This document shows positions 44,826 through 57,400 of a DNA stretch of 64,000 bases, piece after piece. The notes beneath the pieces are model-generated. The model did not search any database. It had not been told where the DNA came from and worked only from the letters and a program-made list of their open reading frames with translations. The stretch's first letter is position 1; the number at the start of each line of letters is the position of its first letter. The translations under genes and the position numbers were made by a program. The DNA comes from Galerina marginata (taxonomy: Eukaryota > Basidiomycota > Agaricomycetes > Agaricales > Galerinaceae): the NCBI GenBank assembly GCA_023014335.1, contig JAECYW010000004.1:434001-498000 (forward strand), given 5' to 3'.

Positions 44826-47235
44826 TCAATTCAGTGTTTTCCATTCTTGGACCCAGCCAGTGGCCGTCGCGCGTTCATCACGGAGGAGGTAAATGACATC
44901 GCGTTCCCGGACATTCCTCGTCTTGGGGTTAAAACTTCTGCCAAAATCAATCAATCGGAAACTCCACTGCTCCCCCAAGCCTTCCCTCCTCATGGCGTTC
45001 ATCGTACGCTGAATTGGCCATGCACTAAGAGGACCAGGCTGCTTTAGGATGTTTCGTTTTGCGATGGAGCCGTGAACCCACTTCCTCTTCGGCGAAACGG
45101 AGTACGAGAGACCCGCATTCAGAGCTGGCGGTGAGAATGAAAATGACATCAGCGAGGACCGAGAATGATTGCAAAATATTAATGAACAATATTTATCAGA
45201 ATCGAACAGGCAAGTACGCACATATCGTCGATTGAGAGTTCCTCTGGCTCAATCGGACTTCCACAATTTTCTAGCAACAGAATGGGGCTGAGATACGGCT
45301 GCTTTATCTTTCGCGACGGCTGTGGTTGCTGCTCGTCGACATCCATGTCCTCCTCACTCATTCTCCATCGCCTTTAGTACGTCGTACTTGGAAACCTTGC
45401 TCCTCCGGAACATAATATCCCATAATACTGTGGCACGATTGGACCCACAGGTACAGGGTCCCAGATTGGGGGCACGACGTTGAATCCGCTCCAGTGTTCG
45501 AAGAAATGCCTCGGAAACGCCTGATAATTCTCCGCCTCCCTCGCCAGATGATCATCTCCCTCCAGTGACAATTTTGCCGCTACATGGACCTTGGCCGTCA
45601 GGGGGTGTATCGAACTGTGCAAAGCACGGAGGTGCTCGCAGTATGGCGCCTTGGACAGATCCTGATATCCGACGCGAGTCTTGACGACGCGATATGGCCC
45701 CTCATATTTGAGATCTACGGAGTAGTCACCGTCGGAAAATAAATACCGTTGCGTCGCTGCGTTCTCCCCGCCGATCTTCGTCGGTAGGACCACTGGAGCT
45801 TTGTTCTTTGTTTCAAGAATGTACCTGCCGCTCAACGTGTCCCACTTGGGGTGACGGTGTTCGTAATTCGGACCGTCCTCCTCTTCCAGAGTCTTTTGAA
45901 CGTCCTCCATGACGCACCTGTGGCATATCTCTTCGTCCACTAGGTAGTTTCGCGGCAATTCCCACTCGACATTATAGACGAACGAATGGTTGCCCTCGCC
46001 GATCTTTCCTGCGGGGTGGATGTAGAGGTGGGCCTCCTTTGGCGTTTCACGGTTATAGAGGAAAGGAAGCACAACGAAAATAGGCGGCTCAGCGGGGCCA
46101 GGCTTTTCGTATCCAACTGGTATCATGAATCCGCTAGGTAACGTGTTCCTTGAATGTGGGTCTGCAAGGAATGTCTCGAGCTCCTTCTTTCTCCTTGCCT
46201 CGTCTTCCTTTAGCTCTTTATCGTCTTTGTCTTTACGACTGGTATACCTTTCTGATGTTTTGAGTTTATACACGTACTGTATGTCCTCCTTTTGATTCCA
46301 GGAGACGGTTTCCTGATCTTCTATGTGATAATATTCAGAAACATTTAAGATCTTCCATGGGTCGTGGACGATAAGCCTAGGTGGAAGTGTAGATTGTTGA
46401 AGATAAATTTGCAAGTTGAGCTGACGTGCAACTCCAAAAGGGCCTGAAGAGAAAGGGACTTTAGGCCACGGTTGAGGGTACGCGATTGGATCAAACGGGG
46501 ATGCGGGTGGCCACTAAAGCATTTTCCAGTCAGTACGCTTGCAACTATTGTCGGAAGGCGAAACGCGTACTCACAGGTTCGGGGAGCTGCCAGAACTCTC
46601 TTTTATTCCCTTCCCTTTCCCATCTTTCCTTACCCAGGAACGCTTCCCAGTCTGCATAGGCCAGATATGTTCCTCGTCCTTGATCAACCGCGCAATATCG
46701 CAGGGTTCAATCCGCCTCGGCTCGTCCTCTTCCTCGCTCTCAGCATAAAGTTCCTTGCCTTCACGAAATCAGCCTCTCCGAACTTCTTCATCCACGCTGC
46801 TAGTTTGCTTCCGCTAGAATGAGTTATTTGGCCGAATAGCCCTGGCAGCCTGTTCACCGAGTAGAAGTCGAACAGAGTCTCGCCCCATATCTGTAGCCCT
46901 CCTGGCGCCGTCTTTCCGAGCTGACTGTTGTCCGGTCGGATCATTTCTCCCTTGGGGTCGCGTGGCCAGTTTTGGAATATAAATCGTCGCTTGACTTTCT
47001 TGTCGTTCAGGATTCGCTCGCGGTGCTCTGCGATTTCTTCTTGAGTGGCAGATGGGGGGAATTTGTATTTCGTTCCACTCTCAGTAGCATTGTAAATGAC
47101 GATATCTTCGAGGAGCTCTTCTCTCGTTTTCAACTCTTCTTCATCAGAGTTGGCCACTGGTTCCTGATTTTCTGATTTCTCAAGTGGTTCTGACTGCGAG
47201 TCCCGACTCGGAACAGTCAAGCCTAAAGCCTCCAT
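44826..47235 (-). CDS. Protein-kinase-like protein with atypical catalytic loop (frame interrupted)
   Basis: A large N-terminal part of unknown function precedes a kinase-like fold. From ATG 47235 (MEALGLTVPSRDSQS) come Glu-rich segments, PGGLQIWGETLFDFYSVN and RRIEPCDIARLIKDEEHIWP. After an intron at about 46513 the text continues WPPASPFDPIAYPQPWPKVP and a charged helix. The kinase N-lobe shows a Gly-rich loop GKIGEGNHSFVYNVEW, a Lys in VHVAAKLSLEGDD and a Glu in HLAREAENYQAF. The catalytic loop reads VHGSIAKRNILK and the metal loop RLIDFGRS. The usual HRD/HGD Asp is Ser here. Inferred frame breaks: one base missing near 46757, one extra near 45420, one missing near 45362, one extra near 45100. 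The stop is at 44826. Related kinase-like proteins are common in Agaricomycetes. Confidence 0.65.
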
Positions 47236-47932
47236 AACGAAGAACACCCGTTTAGACGGCAACAGAAGCGTGACAACATCTTTAAAATGGCTATTAAAAC
47301 CGCTGTTAAGTCGAGGAATTTAATTCATTCTCACAATCAGGTTTCAATCCAGACTCCATTTCCGAGCCTACTGTGTTCTTGGTTGGAACTATTCTTATAC
47401 GGAATGTCGTGTTCCCAGACAAGCGAGGTATAGTTCAACGCAGCGCGTGGGGATGGGAGAGCGATAGCGACGGTGATGATTCAGAGAGTCAGGGTGAGTG
47501 GCATGGGCAGTGGCATAAAGAAGTCGATTTACATAAATTAGGGGAGTTTGTATCTGTAAATGGAAACTCCGCTTCTTTCGCGCCCATCGGCCCGCCACTT
47601 CAACAGTCGACAGTCGACCTCTATTGTTCAACGCAACAATTTCCAGCCGATTACGTGGCCGTAGCCACTGGGTCAGTAAGGCAGGCGAAAACGGGGCATC
47701 TCCGTTATATCCCCCATTCGAAGGCGACTGCACGTAGCCGTTCAGCACTTTAGGACATTGAAGCAGTATTGATGTGATTTAAAGTTGACTATATAGCTCA
47801 GCTTTCGTCCTCTTGTTTTACAAAATATGTAGCACATTTGACTCCGTTCCTTTCAATCCTAGATTTACAGTGAAAAGCCAAAAGAACGAGTCGCCAGAGA
47901 ATTGTTCGAAATACGGTGCGTCCAGATAGTTA
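47236..47932. other. Intergenic, no gene supported
   Basis: A plus-strand frame of 126 codons (47373-47753) is open but shows no motif, no splice partner and no family resemblance. The left end should contain the promoter of the kinase-like gene. Confidence 0.45.
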
Positions 47933-49236
47933 TTAGTTCCCTCCAGTCCACCTAGGAAAGTGTTCAAAATAACAATCACGACGGGAAACAAAACCGAAGC
48001 GGCACATACACGGCAGGTCCGGGGATTGGATATGTCGCCTGATTAAAGGTTGAATAGTGTGTAACTCTGTAAGTCCACGGCATAGAAATATCACCGAAAA
48101 CTTACTCCTGTGTCTACATACCCAGCTCAATTAGCGCCGTCCAAAACAGGAGAAGGCTGGGTGAAACTTACTCGTATATACGTCAAACACAATACCTGGC
48201 GTGCTGGCAGTGTAAGCTCCCGGGAAGGAAACAAAAGACGTTGGGAGTGCCGTTCCAGAGCCTGTCACCTGAATCTGGATACAACTTGGATAGACTTGTG
48301 CCCCAGGGTAAGTTGATGCTAGTAAAGGAGGTAAGGCTCAGTTCAGCTTTGAAGTGCAATCACGACTGAATCAGACCTGAATGCAAGGCAATACTAAATG
48401 GTTCAAGTCAGAGTTCATCATGAGTATAAATAGCACCTGAATTGGATCCCTACATCTCGTGTCGGACAACATATTGCCCGGCCTTCAATTTCGGCGGAAT
48501 GGTGAATGTATAAATGCTCTTCGACGCAGTAAGCAAATCGGTTGCCGCCCATTTTCCATCTGAAGTCTTTCCGCTCTGCGCAACCTTGAACCAAACGGCA
48601 CTTGAATTATAGTAATAAAGGTCAGATATGGACAGCACTTTATTTAGAAAAGTGGCGCACGATGTCCCAGGGTTCCATTTCGTGATGTCGCTTGGAGCGC
48701 GAGCCATGTATGTAATCATTGGACCCTATTTTAAGCGTCCTCAATTGATTTGCAGTCCTTATTCCGAATCCGAGATGGTATGTCTACATACCACATGGCT
48801 ATCTGGCCAAGTTGTCCAGTTGAGAGCCAGTTGAGAACCTGCCGCGACAGTAGCATAAATAGGCGCAGGGGCGGACCCTGCAACGCCACCACCGGTATAC
48901 CCATTACATTGCAAGCTGACATATTTGGTGAGAAGGTTTAAGTTCGACTTTAATGAGGCAATCATACTCAATGAGAGTCAAATCAGTAACAGGCCCTAAT
49001 CACGAAATAATGCAATTTTAGCACTTGGATATGCAAAGAATTTGTACACGGATTTCCGAACCGTTTCCAGGAATCTTGCGGACTATTCTTTGAGGTGGCG
49101 GGTTGTAGTACGGATCCTGGTACGGAAGATATCCTGTAAAGTGAGTTGACCCGGAAACAATGTCTTGCACGTAACCGTGTCCCTGGACCGAGACTGCAAG
49201 CGTAGAAAGAAATACAATCGCAAGAGTTGTCTTCAT
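47933..49236 (-). CDS. AA9 lytic polysaccharide monooxygenase (secreted)
   Basis: AA9 enzymes are secreted copper enzymes that oxidatively cleave cellulose or related glucans. ATG 49236 starts a signal peptide [19 protein letters not shown], and cleavage after Gly19 exposes His20, the N-terminal His of the copper brace (HGYVQDIV). The second copper His lies in [20 protein letters not shown]. Further landmarks are [40 protein letters not shown], the GQYVVRHE strand and [20 protein letters not shown] with the axial Tyr position. The C-terminus [13 protein letters not shown] ends at TAA 47933. No CBM1 is present. Most introns resolve cleanly, but the junctions around 48350-48450 and 48110-48170 do not give one frame; an extra base or unusual intron is likely. 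On the minus strand a CATAAAAGG TATA-like box lies about 45 nt before the start. Confidence 0.85.
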
Positions 49237-52200
49237 CACGGTAAAATGGGTTGTATTTTAGAGAAAGGACCGGAAGCCTTTTATGCTCCAAGGATTGGAC
49301 CCGTCTATAAATTGTAAACAGACAAAATAGACTGGTCCGTACCCTCGCAGATTACCTGCCCGTGGTCGTGGTCTGCGCATGATTAAGCTCCAAGCTTCTT
49401 TGTAAAAACTAAATAGAGCTTCCTCCAGACTTATGACGAATAAGAAATTAAATGAATGATCAGCGAAGAATTCCCGATGGGGGCATGTGCTCACCGTTGG
49501 AACTAATTCGACTTAGGATCGACGGATCAATTTCTCAGACAACAGGAATCCTACCCGTACAATGCCACTCGTGAACATTGAAGAAAACAACTTCGGACAA
49601 TACCTGGAAACGAAGGTGTCAAAATAACCATTGAAAATGTCGTGCTGAGCGTTTGTGTGGAGCCATTTCGAGTTCATCGATATCAACGCATCCATGGCCA
49701 TCAAGGAAATGACATTTGCGGCGATACCTCTGGAAATTCACTTCAAAACAGCGGTCCGGTGCATTTTGTTTCAAGACAGGAAGTATCATGAGTATAGGTT
49801 TCTTGAATTATTTCCCAGACTGAGCCCAAGCAAAACACATTATAACAACAAGTCGCTCAGACATTTCCCTCAGTGGCAGAGTCGTAGTCAAAGCGAATCT
49901 GGTTTCATAGTACATATTAAAATATTATCGAATCCTCAAACCTTATTCAGCCCGAAAAATAATGCCGAAAACGACTATATCTTCTAATAATTGACGCACA
50001 CGATGATGAGCGCCTAAAACTGGGGCGGGAGCGTGGCTCCAATCTAGTTCATTTGAATCGCAAAGTGAGCATCCAAACAATAAGGCAGCCTTAACGTGAT
50101 ATGCACATCTATGATATCATGTGCATCAAATTTACATTAACTAACCTTGAACGAAAGATGGTTTCGTGGAAGGTTCTCCTAGGACTTGATTCTCGAATAA
50201 TGAGATTCGAATTTCAAATTGATATACGAGAAAGCAGTGTTGTTGGGACACGGGAATTAATTTTAAAACTAATTAAAGGCTCTAAATATGCTTTTGAAGG
50301 GAAGATGGTTCCGGTTAAGTCTCATGGTACATTATGTACATGAAACGAAGCAGAAGATAGTCCGAATCCCGTTTGTCTGTCGAGGGTCCGGACCGCGACC
50401 CCGTCGGCGTTCGGCATCGGCTAATTATAGTTCAGCCGAGACCACGTGGCGGAATGTTTGATCAACGAGTTTGGCTCATGATCAGTTGGCTCACAACCTA
50501 CCGTCATGATTTGACGAACATTGGTAGGAATTACGAAGTACTATTACTTGTCAAATGAACCAAGTCACGTCGTTCGCTTTGAAACAGTACGTCCTACCAT
50601 ATGAAACTCTTGGAATTTGCTCTATTTTTTTGGTCACTTTGCTTAGGAATCGCCCAACTTCAGCTTTTGTGCGTACAAACCTCACGAACAAAATGAGTGC
50701 GGCCTACGTACTTCACCGCATATGCCTTCTTGGAATCTCCGAGTCATCGATCTTGTCATCACTTACCTTCGGCTCGTAAGGAAAGCCTTGACATGTTTCA
50801 AGTTCATCTCGTTGTAAGAGTCCTTTTTCCTTCCTCCTTTCAGATGAGCTTTCTCACCCAAAAACTCCGGCGGCCAGAAATTTGGGAAATCGACCAATGA
50901 TGGTTCCCAGAGCCTCACTCAGGTCCCGATAATCGGCCCAAGGTCATCCAGTGACAATGCAGGAGACGTTGGATATATCGCACCGAAGCAGAAATGAAAC
51001 GATACTAAGGCTGAGCTGGCCCGGTAGCTGCCTTTTTTCCCCGATAGGGCATTGATCAGCCCGACCAGCCTGCAACCCCGTGAGTATCTAACTGAAATTT
51101 TGGCCTGTATGTAAGTGTCAGCTTCAACTCTTTCCAGGATATAAATCTCGTACCTGACTGGCGGTCCCGGGCTAGAATATTCTGTGACCTCCGATGTCAA
51201 GCGTCCTTCTTGCCACTCCCTCCTTTCACCTTGTCTTGGATGGCTCTTCCGAACTCGAATGAGATGTGTGCTCAACTTCTTTTGGGGTATATAAACCTAA
51301 CCAATTTCCGGCCCCGTCAGCCTCCCACAAGCTAGGTTCCCGTCCTTGGTTTACCGTCTTTTCTAGGGGCTTGTTTATTCCTCTTCAGGCGGAATTTGAC
51401 ACAGTCAAGTGATTCCCTTAAGCCTTCGATCCCTTCGCCTCAGGGGCTAATCAACCAATTACTGCTCTTATCCGTCGTTCCGGTCGGCACTTTCCAGATT
51501 CTGCACTCACGTCGACGTCTGCACCCTAACAACGACCAGAGCGCAAGACCCGAGGTTCCACAACGTTTTCCTATATGGTGTTGTCGACAACTTGAACGTT
51601 CCCACGTCGAAATTGTCCCATCGAAATATTTTCTGCCTCATACAATGTTTTGATTTTTTGAGGCATGATCTCGAGTCCTTTCCATAGAGAAGGTAACTCT
51701 GGGGCGGCCGTATCCATTCGAGAAACGAGACTTGTTAATGGGACGGGAATCACTCTTCGGCGAACCCGAAGAGGGACAGCAGATAGTCTCGACCAAGTTT
51801 ACGGCAGTGCGATGTTATTTCTTGTCTTCTCACAGCCTTCTCAAAAACCATCTGCTCTGAAACTCTATGACTGTGCTCCGCGCGCATCTTTCCTCTTGTT
51901 ATTGGTGTCCATCTTTCGATGCCTCTATTGGCTTAATTTTATCGGATCTCTGCCACGGTAGCTTTCAATTTGGGCCGCGCTTGCGATTAATTCAGCCTCC
52001 CGAGTTGATTGATCAATCTCATCCTTACGACTGGACGCCTTCATAATTGGGGATTGGTTGGGACCTACCAAAAGCCGGGACTGCGGGCTGCGGGCTGCGA
52101 GGCTTCTATCCAATCTCGAAATAACTTTCCACATTATCGGTTCTATATATAAATCAGTCTTGACGGTCTAAGGGCTAACTTCACCATTTCCTAAGCCTTT

Positions 52201-53020
52201 CAAACAACATGATTGGTTCGTGAATAATCTGATATCGGGATCTTTCTGGGGTTGGTATCTGGTTCTCTGTCATTGAAGCCCGTTCCTTGGCCTTGAGGTG
52301 TTTCGTTTTCTGGTGGTTCGTTCTGGAGCGGGAGACTGACTTGAATTGACAACTGGAATAGTCAGCGACATCGGATCTCCTTGATGGATTGTTTCTACAT
52401 AGAATAAATTTGTCGAGGCAAGAAGGTTTGCTTCAATGTGATAGAAGATCCCTGCCTGGCTATATTAATACTCCGTGTATACGTTAATTTTCTGTCATTT
52501 GGCCGACGTTCGCGGTTCGGCAAAGGCTCGAGCTGTGATAGTGACCATACTTTGACATCGGTAGCGGCCTGGGTGGCTATTTAAACAGTCTGGGTGTGGT
52601 TAAATAAGTGCTAGAGGGTTCTAGGTCTGTAACGCATAATCTCAGAGGTGGATGAAATGATATTAACACGTCTAGCGATACAGCGCTCAAAAATCGGTCA
52701 GTCGATCAATGTTCAGTTAGACCCAACACAGGTCAGCTTCGGTCCTCGTGAGCACAACTAATTTATCGCATGTCTACTGCCGTCGTTATTGTTATATTTT
52801 TTAACATTTCATGAGAATGCCGTGGATAAAATATCCCAACTTTTACCGATAGCCAAAGGATGTAAGCGCGAAGAAATAACAACAAGGCTCGCACTGACTA
52901 ACCATTTCGTTGTCAGCAACCCATGACGAAACAGTCGTCAGCCACGGTGCATTAAATTGGCAAACATAGAGTTCAGCAACTTGACATGATGCGAGTCTTC
53001 GATCGAACATTGTTCACGTG
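49237..53020. other. Gene-poor 3.8 kb, left of the inverted element pair
   Basis: No gene is supported on either strand. Two TATA-like boxes are present (TATATAAA at 51288-51295 and about 52145-52153) and the second is followed by C/T-rich sequence and an ATG near 52210, but no reading frame follows. A small palindrome with ATGCACAT / ATGTGCAT arms lies near 50101-50126. A GC-rich tandem GCAGCCC-like repeat is near 52080-52100. Confidence 0.4.
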
Positions 53021-53022
53021 TA

Positions 53023-53627
53023 CTCGTGCCTGCTTTTAGTATCCGTGATTATGTAATTTGATGGCATTGGCCCGCTTTTCAGTCGAGAGTAAATGGGCTC
53101 GTTCTCGAGAAATAAGATAGCTGGATACCTAGAAATTTCAGGAGAATACACTGTACTACAATTGAGTACTCATGTAAATTTTTTATAGGAACTTGATATT
53201 ATTACGTCGAGGAGACTTGTATCAATCAAATTCCAAACTTTTCAGTGTTGATACAAAGTTCAGGGCGGTAGAATCATATCAGTACCATAAATGGGCCGTA
53301 TATCTCATGAATAAAATTTAAGAGGTATTGAAGAGTACCTCTAATTTTTTACAAGGCGGCAGCGACATTTCTGAACAAGAATTTCATGATGCAAACCTGG
53401 TCACTAATTTGAACAACCCGGCAGATTTCTAGATCGACGTCTTACGAAGTTTCTATTGATCAAATCCCGCCCAAAATCAACATTTGCACTCCTTGATAGT
53501 ATTTAATGTAGTTCTTAAAATATCAGCTAACTGAGTTTCTTATTTCTCGAGGACGAGGTCATTTTCTCTCAACGACTAGCTGGGGAAGCCGGCTTACATA
53601 ATCACGGATACTAAAAACGGGCACGAG
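53023..53627 (+). mobile_element. Non-autonomous TIR element (MITE-like), TA-flanked, left copy
   Basis: The element is 605 bp. It begins CTCGTGCCTGCTTTTAG and ends with the inverted form, GGGCACGAG. The terminal repeats continue through TATCCGTGATTATGTAA. A second inner block with CTCGAGAAATAAG lies near both ends, so each element has long imperfect inverted termini of roughly 100 bp. TA dinucleotides flank both ends (53021-53022 and 53628-53629), as expected for Tc1/mariner-type insertion. No transposase-sized frame is present. Superfamily assignment rests on the TA flanks alone and is tentative. Confidence 0.8.
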
Positions 53628-53793
53628 TACCGCAAAATGGGCGAGCTAAGGGTGACCAGGAATTATCGGCCCATTTGTCCTACAAGCCTAGATGTCTGGT
53701 TGCAAGGGACCGCCGAATTTCAAGCCCCCAAACAGGCCTGGTCCTGGCCTGGTAGCCTGTCAGACCAAGACTCGTATCGCAACGGAAAGAATA

Positions 53794-54406
53794 CTCGTGC
53801 CCGTTTTTAGTATCCGTGATTATGTAAGCCGGCTTCCCCAGCTAGTCGTTGAGAGAAAATGACCTCGTCCTCGAGAAATAAGAAACTCAGTTAGCTGATA
53901 TTTTAAGAACTACATTAAATACTATCAAGGAGTGCAAATGTTGATTTTGGGCGGGATTTGATCAATAGAAACTTCGTAAGACGTCGATCTAGAAATCTGC
54001 CGGGTTGTTCAAATTAGTGACCAGGTTTGCATCATGAAATTCTTGTTCAGAAATGTCGCTGCCGCCTTGTAAAAAATTAGAGGTACTCTTCAATACCTCT
54101 TAAATTTTATTCATGAGATATACGGCCCATTTATGGTACTGATATGATTCTACCGCCCTGAACTTTGTATCAACACTGAAAAGTTTGGAATTTGATTGAT
54201 ACAAGTCTCCTCGACGTAATAATATCAAGTTCCTATAAAAAATTTACATGAGTACTCAATTGTAGTACAGTGTATTCTCCTGAAATTTCTAGGTATCCAG
54301 CTATCTTATTTCTCGAGAACGAGCCCATTTACTCTCGACTGAAAAGCGGGCGGCCTCGCCAATGCCATCAAATTACATAATCACGGATACTAAAAGCAGG
54401 CACGAG
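53794..54406 (-). mobile_element. Non-autonomous TIR element (MITE-like), TA-flanked, right inverted copy
   Basis: The element is 613 bp and is the reverse complement of the left copy with one 8-bp length difference near the outer end. It begins CTCGTGCCCG at 53794 and ends GGCACGAG at 54406. TA lies at 53792-53793 and 54407-54408. The near-identity of the copies suggests recent insertion of one copy, local transposition, or correction between arms. Confidence 0.8.
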
Positions 54407-57400
54407 TACAGGGCAAGGAAGCTGAACAGAATATTTTGCAAAGCAGAAAGAATAAATATCCACCATACCCACGTGCAGTTGTGAGGTCCCGATCGTCGCC
54501 ACTCAAGTCGACCCTCTACCATCCGACCGAATAGAAAGGAAGTAAGACCAGGGCCAGGGACAAGATTTCTAGCCTATTTTAACGGTATTTTAACGGCTAC
54601 CAAAATATAGGAATTCATTATAATTAGGAACCTGATTTGAGATATAGCTTGGAAGGCGCGGTCAGCGTCGTGAAGGCCGTCTTTGAGGGTCAACGACAGT
54701 CATGGGTTAGAAATTGACTTCACCCCGTACTTTACCGTAGGTCTGTCATTTCCATCCCTAAAATCCGTACCGTGATTCTCCTTCCATGGAATCATAATTG
54801 AAGTATTTCGGGTCCTTGGTGAATCGGAATAGCACTGTTCATGTCAGAATTGACCCGACTTGACATAACGGTGGAGCTGGCGTTTAAATGGAGTGGAGCA
54901 GCCACGTTGCAATGCACTTCAGTTCCCTATAGGCCTCTCTGCATGGAAAGTACTCATTTCCCGATTCAATCAACACGGCTACACAATGATTAATAAAGTA
55001 TCTCGGAGACTTCCTTGCGACTTGGCAGAGACTTTTCAGGCTTCCTGATGGTGGGAATCGGGCTTCCAGGATATGGAACCACAGTCAATTGCTGGAGGCG
55101 GAAGATATGTGTTCCACTTCCTGTAGATCAGTGAAAGGATTGCCAGCAGAAGGTGGAGTATAATTAACGCCCGTGGCTGCGGATGGCTGCAAGTGGAGGC
55201 GGAGGCAAATGGGCGAATCTGATCGAAAAGCGGTGCACTTACGTACAATGTTTAAATCTGTGTGGTACTTGTGTGGCACAGTATCAACCTTCCGCTCCAC
55301 CTTGACATTACCGGTATGTCTTCATGTTTTCTCATTCTGGGAGCCGAACAGAAGGGTAGGAGTGCGGTTGCGCAATTGCGATAGAAGACCGTTCATTCAT
55401 TTTAAGTTTATCTCTTTTGTCTGGCTTTTTTGGTGGGTACTGGGTAAAATCGAATACGAGGCTGTATGGCCGGCGTTTTTTGGTTCCCAAAATTAGGAAG
55501 AAGCAAGCTGCGGGGGAAGCATGTGGAGGCATGATCGTCAAGGGTTATTTCACTTCCTCGATTCATTGCGTTAATTTTCGTGTCATTTGAAGTATCCCGC
55601 TCCACATTATTACCGGAATGTTTTTTCTCGGTGGAGATCTAGGAGCCGAAGAGTCAGAGAGGAGCAATCCGATTATGTTTTTGTGGCTTCCCATTTATGG
55701 ACTTTCCGCAAGAATAGCCAGAACACGCGAAGGTGGATGGCGGTGGAACACGGGGGGTTCCTCATGATAGACGTGGATGGAATGAGTAGGTGGGATTCTA
55801 ACAAGTGATTGACTGCATGGCCTGGACGCTCGGCTCGGATAGAACGAAAAATCTAATCAAGACAGTCGACACGGCACGAAAGGCAGTCTACGGGACACGT
55901 CTTTATTTACTTCTCACTGCATAGCCTGAGTTGGCCGATCGTTTAACCCATCAAAGACGTCGATGATTGGTGATCGAATGAAGAACCTAAAGGCCTAGGC
56001 ATGAACCCAGCAGAGTGTTCAAACAAAACTATAGGTCAGAGAAGGAAGGAAGCCTAAATCTGCTTTTAGCCTGGGGTGTGCAGACAGGTAAAATAATTCT
56101 TCCATCCGCGAAACACGAAAGCAACGCAATAAAGGCGGCGCGAAGTGTTGAATGGGGGAGGATGGAAGGTAAGCGATAGACAACTGTCAGCGCATAAATT
56201 CCATGGGTCGTCGTTGTAAACTTGAACCTTCCTGGCCATCGTCTACCTATCGCCCTCAGCCTTAGGCGTAGAAATCCCGGGGCTAACGTATTTTGGGTAT
56301 TTTGTCCTGCGGTCGTTGGTAGCAAGCCCAGGCATTCGTTCGACAGTCCAGAGAACGACGACTGGTTGATTTGATTGAGAGAAAAGAATAAACGAGGCGA
56401 GACATAAATCGAAGGTTAGGAGGAGATCCTTGCGAATTCCGTGCATCCCCAGCCATGGGGTGATATGATCAACAGGAACTTGAAGCACAGGACAAAACAA
56501 AAGCTTCGGAATTACTGAGGCTGAGGCTGGGCAGAACGAGAACCTCAAACCGAAAAGATATATCACACCAGAAGTTCGGATCTCTCATTTAACACACCGT
56601 CATTGTGAATGATAATTATTCAACACCATCCCGACCTCCGACTTCATTGACAATTAGTCCTCTCAATTCAAGTTGGCTGGCCTTCGAGCTCGGCTTGGAC
56701 CTGGTTCGCCTGTTTCCTTCAAAGGAGATTATCCCTAATCCAGTCAAAGGCCTAAGTTAATCATTGGTTAAGCGACATCACCAATTGAAGAAGCGAAGGG
56801 AGAAATACCCAAAACGCGTTAGCTTCAGAATCACTGCGCTGAACACCTGAAACAAAGCAACGGGAAGAAAGTCAACCCCCTACCCGGCTTCTATAACCGA
56901 CCGTGTCAATGCCAGTTTCTCGTCCTGTCTCTCAGAATCTGATCAACCGACGTCGATTCCCTGGATTTAGGCGAAAAGAACAACAAAAGAACAATTCAGC
57001 AGATCAGAAAGCTTGACAAGGGGTTTTCTACGCAAATTATGGCTTACATTAGCTCAAAGCCTCGAGAAGGTGCTGCAGTTTGGCCTCAAAGTAATGCTAT
57101 ACAGCCTCATATGGCACCCAAAACCAATGCATTTTGCATGCCAAAGGGTATGTGTTATGCGTTATAAAATTATTGCAGTCAGAAACGAATTACAAGCGCA
57201 GGAAAGCCCGTCTCGCAAAACTTACGTTGGCTTCTATGAGGCTGAGCAACTTCAACAGAAAGTAGGCATACACTTGTTCGATAAAAACCCATACAGCTCG
57301 GATATTTCATCATGCATGCATTGTGAAATATATTAACATCCGTTCCCAACCTGACTCGTTGCTCAGGCTCTCGCCTGGCCTCTTTCTTCAGAAAAAATAA

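Larger units (their letters stand above)
53020..54409. repeat. 1.39 kb near-perfect inverted repeat (two 0.6 kb arms, about 162 bp spacer)
   Basis: Sequence 53020-53629 is repeated in reverse complement at 53792-54409. The arms appear identical along their length except for an 8-base difference near the outer end (the right arm has extra GC-rich bases next to TTTGATGGCATTGG). The spacer 53630-53791 is unrelated. The arms correspond to two inverted copies of one transposable element, listed separately. A transcript across the region would form a hairpin of about 600 bp. Confidence 0.9.

Noticed and set aside
8595..47235. Programmed +1 translational frameshifting as the cause of the frame breaks
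   Set aside because: The break points share no slippery codon or stop context and occur at unrelated positions in unrelated families. Sequence error or decay explains them better.
47373..47753. 126-codon plus-strand open frame, acidic then polar
   Set aside because: There is no family resemblance or supporting splice signal, and the opposite strand is equally open.
51288..52215. Two TATA boxes followed by C/T-rich DNA and an ATG, suggesting small genes
   Set aside because: No reading frame, signal peptide or splice chain could be followed downstream of either box, so no gene was called.
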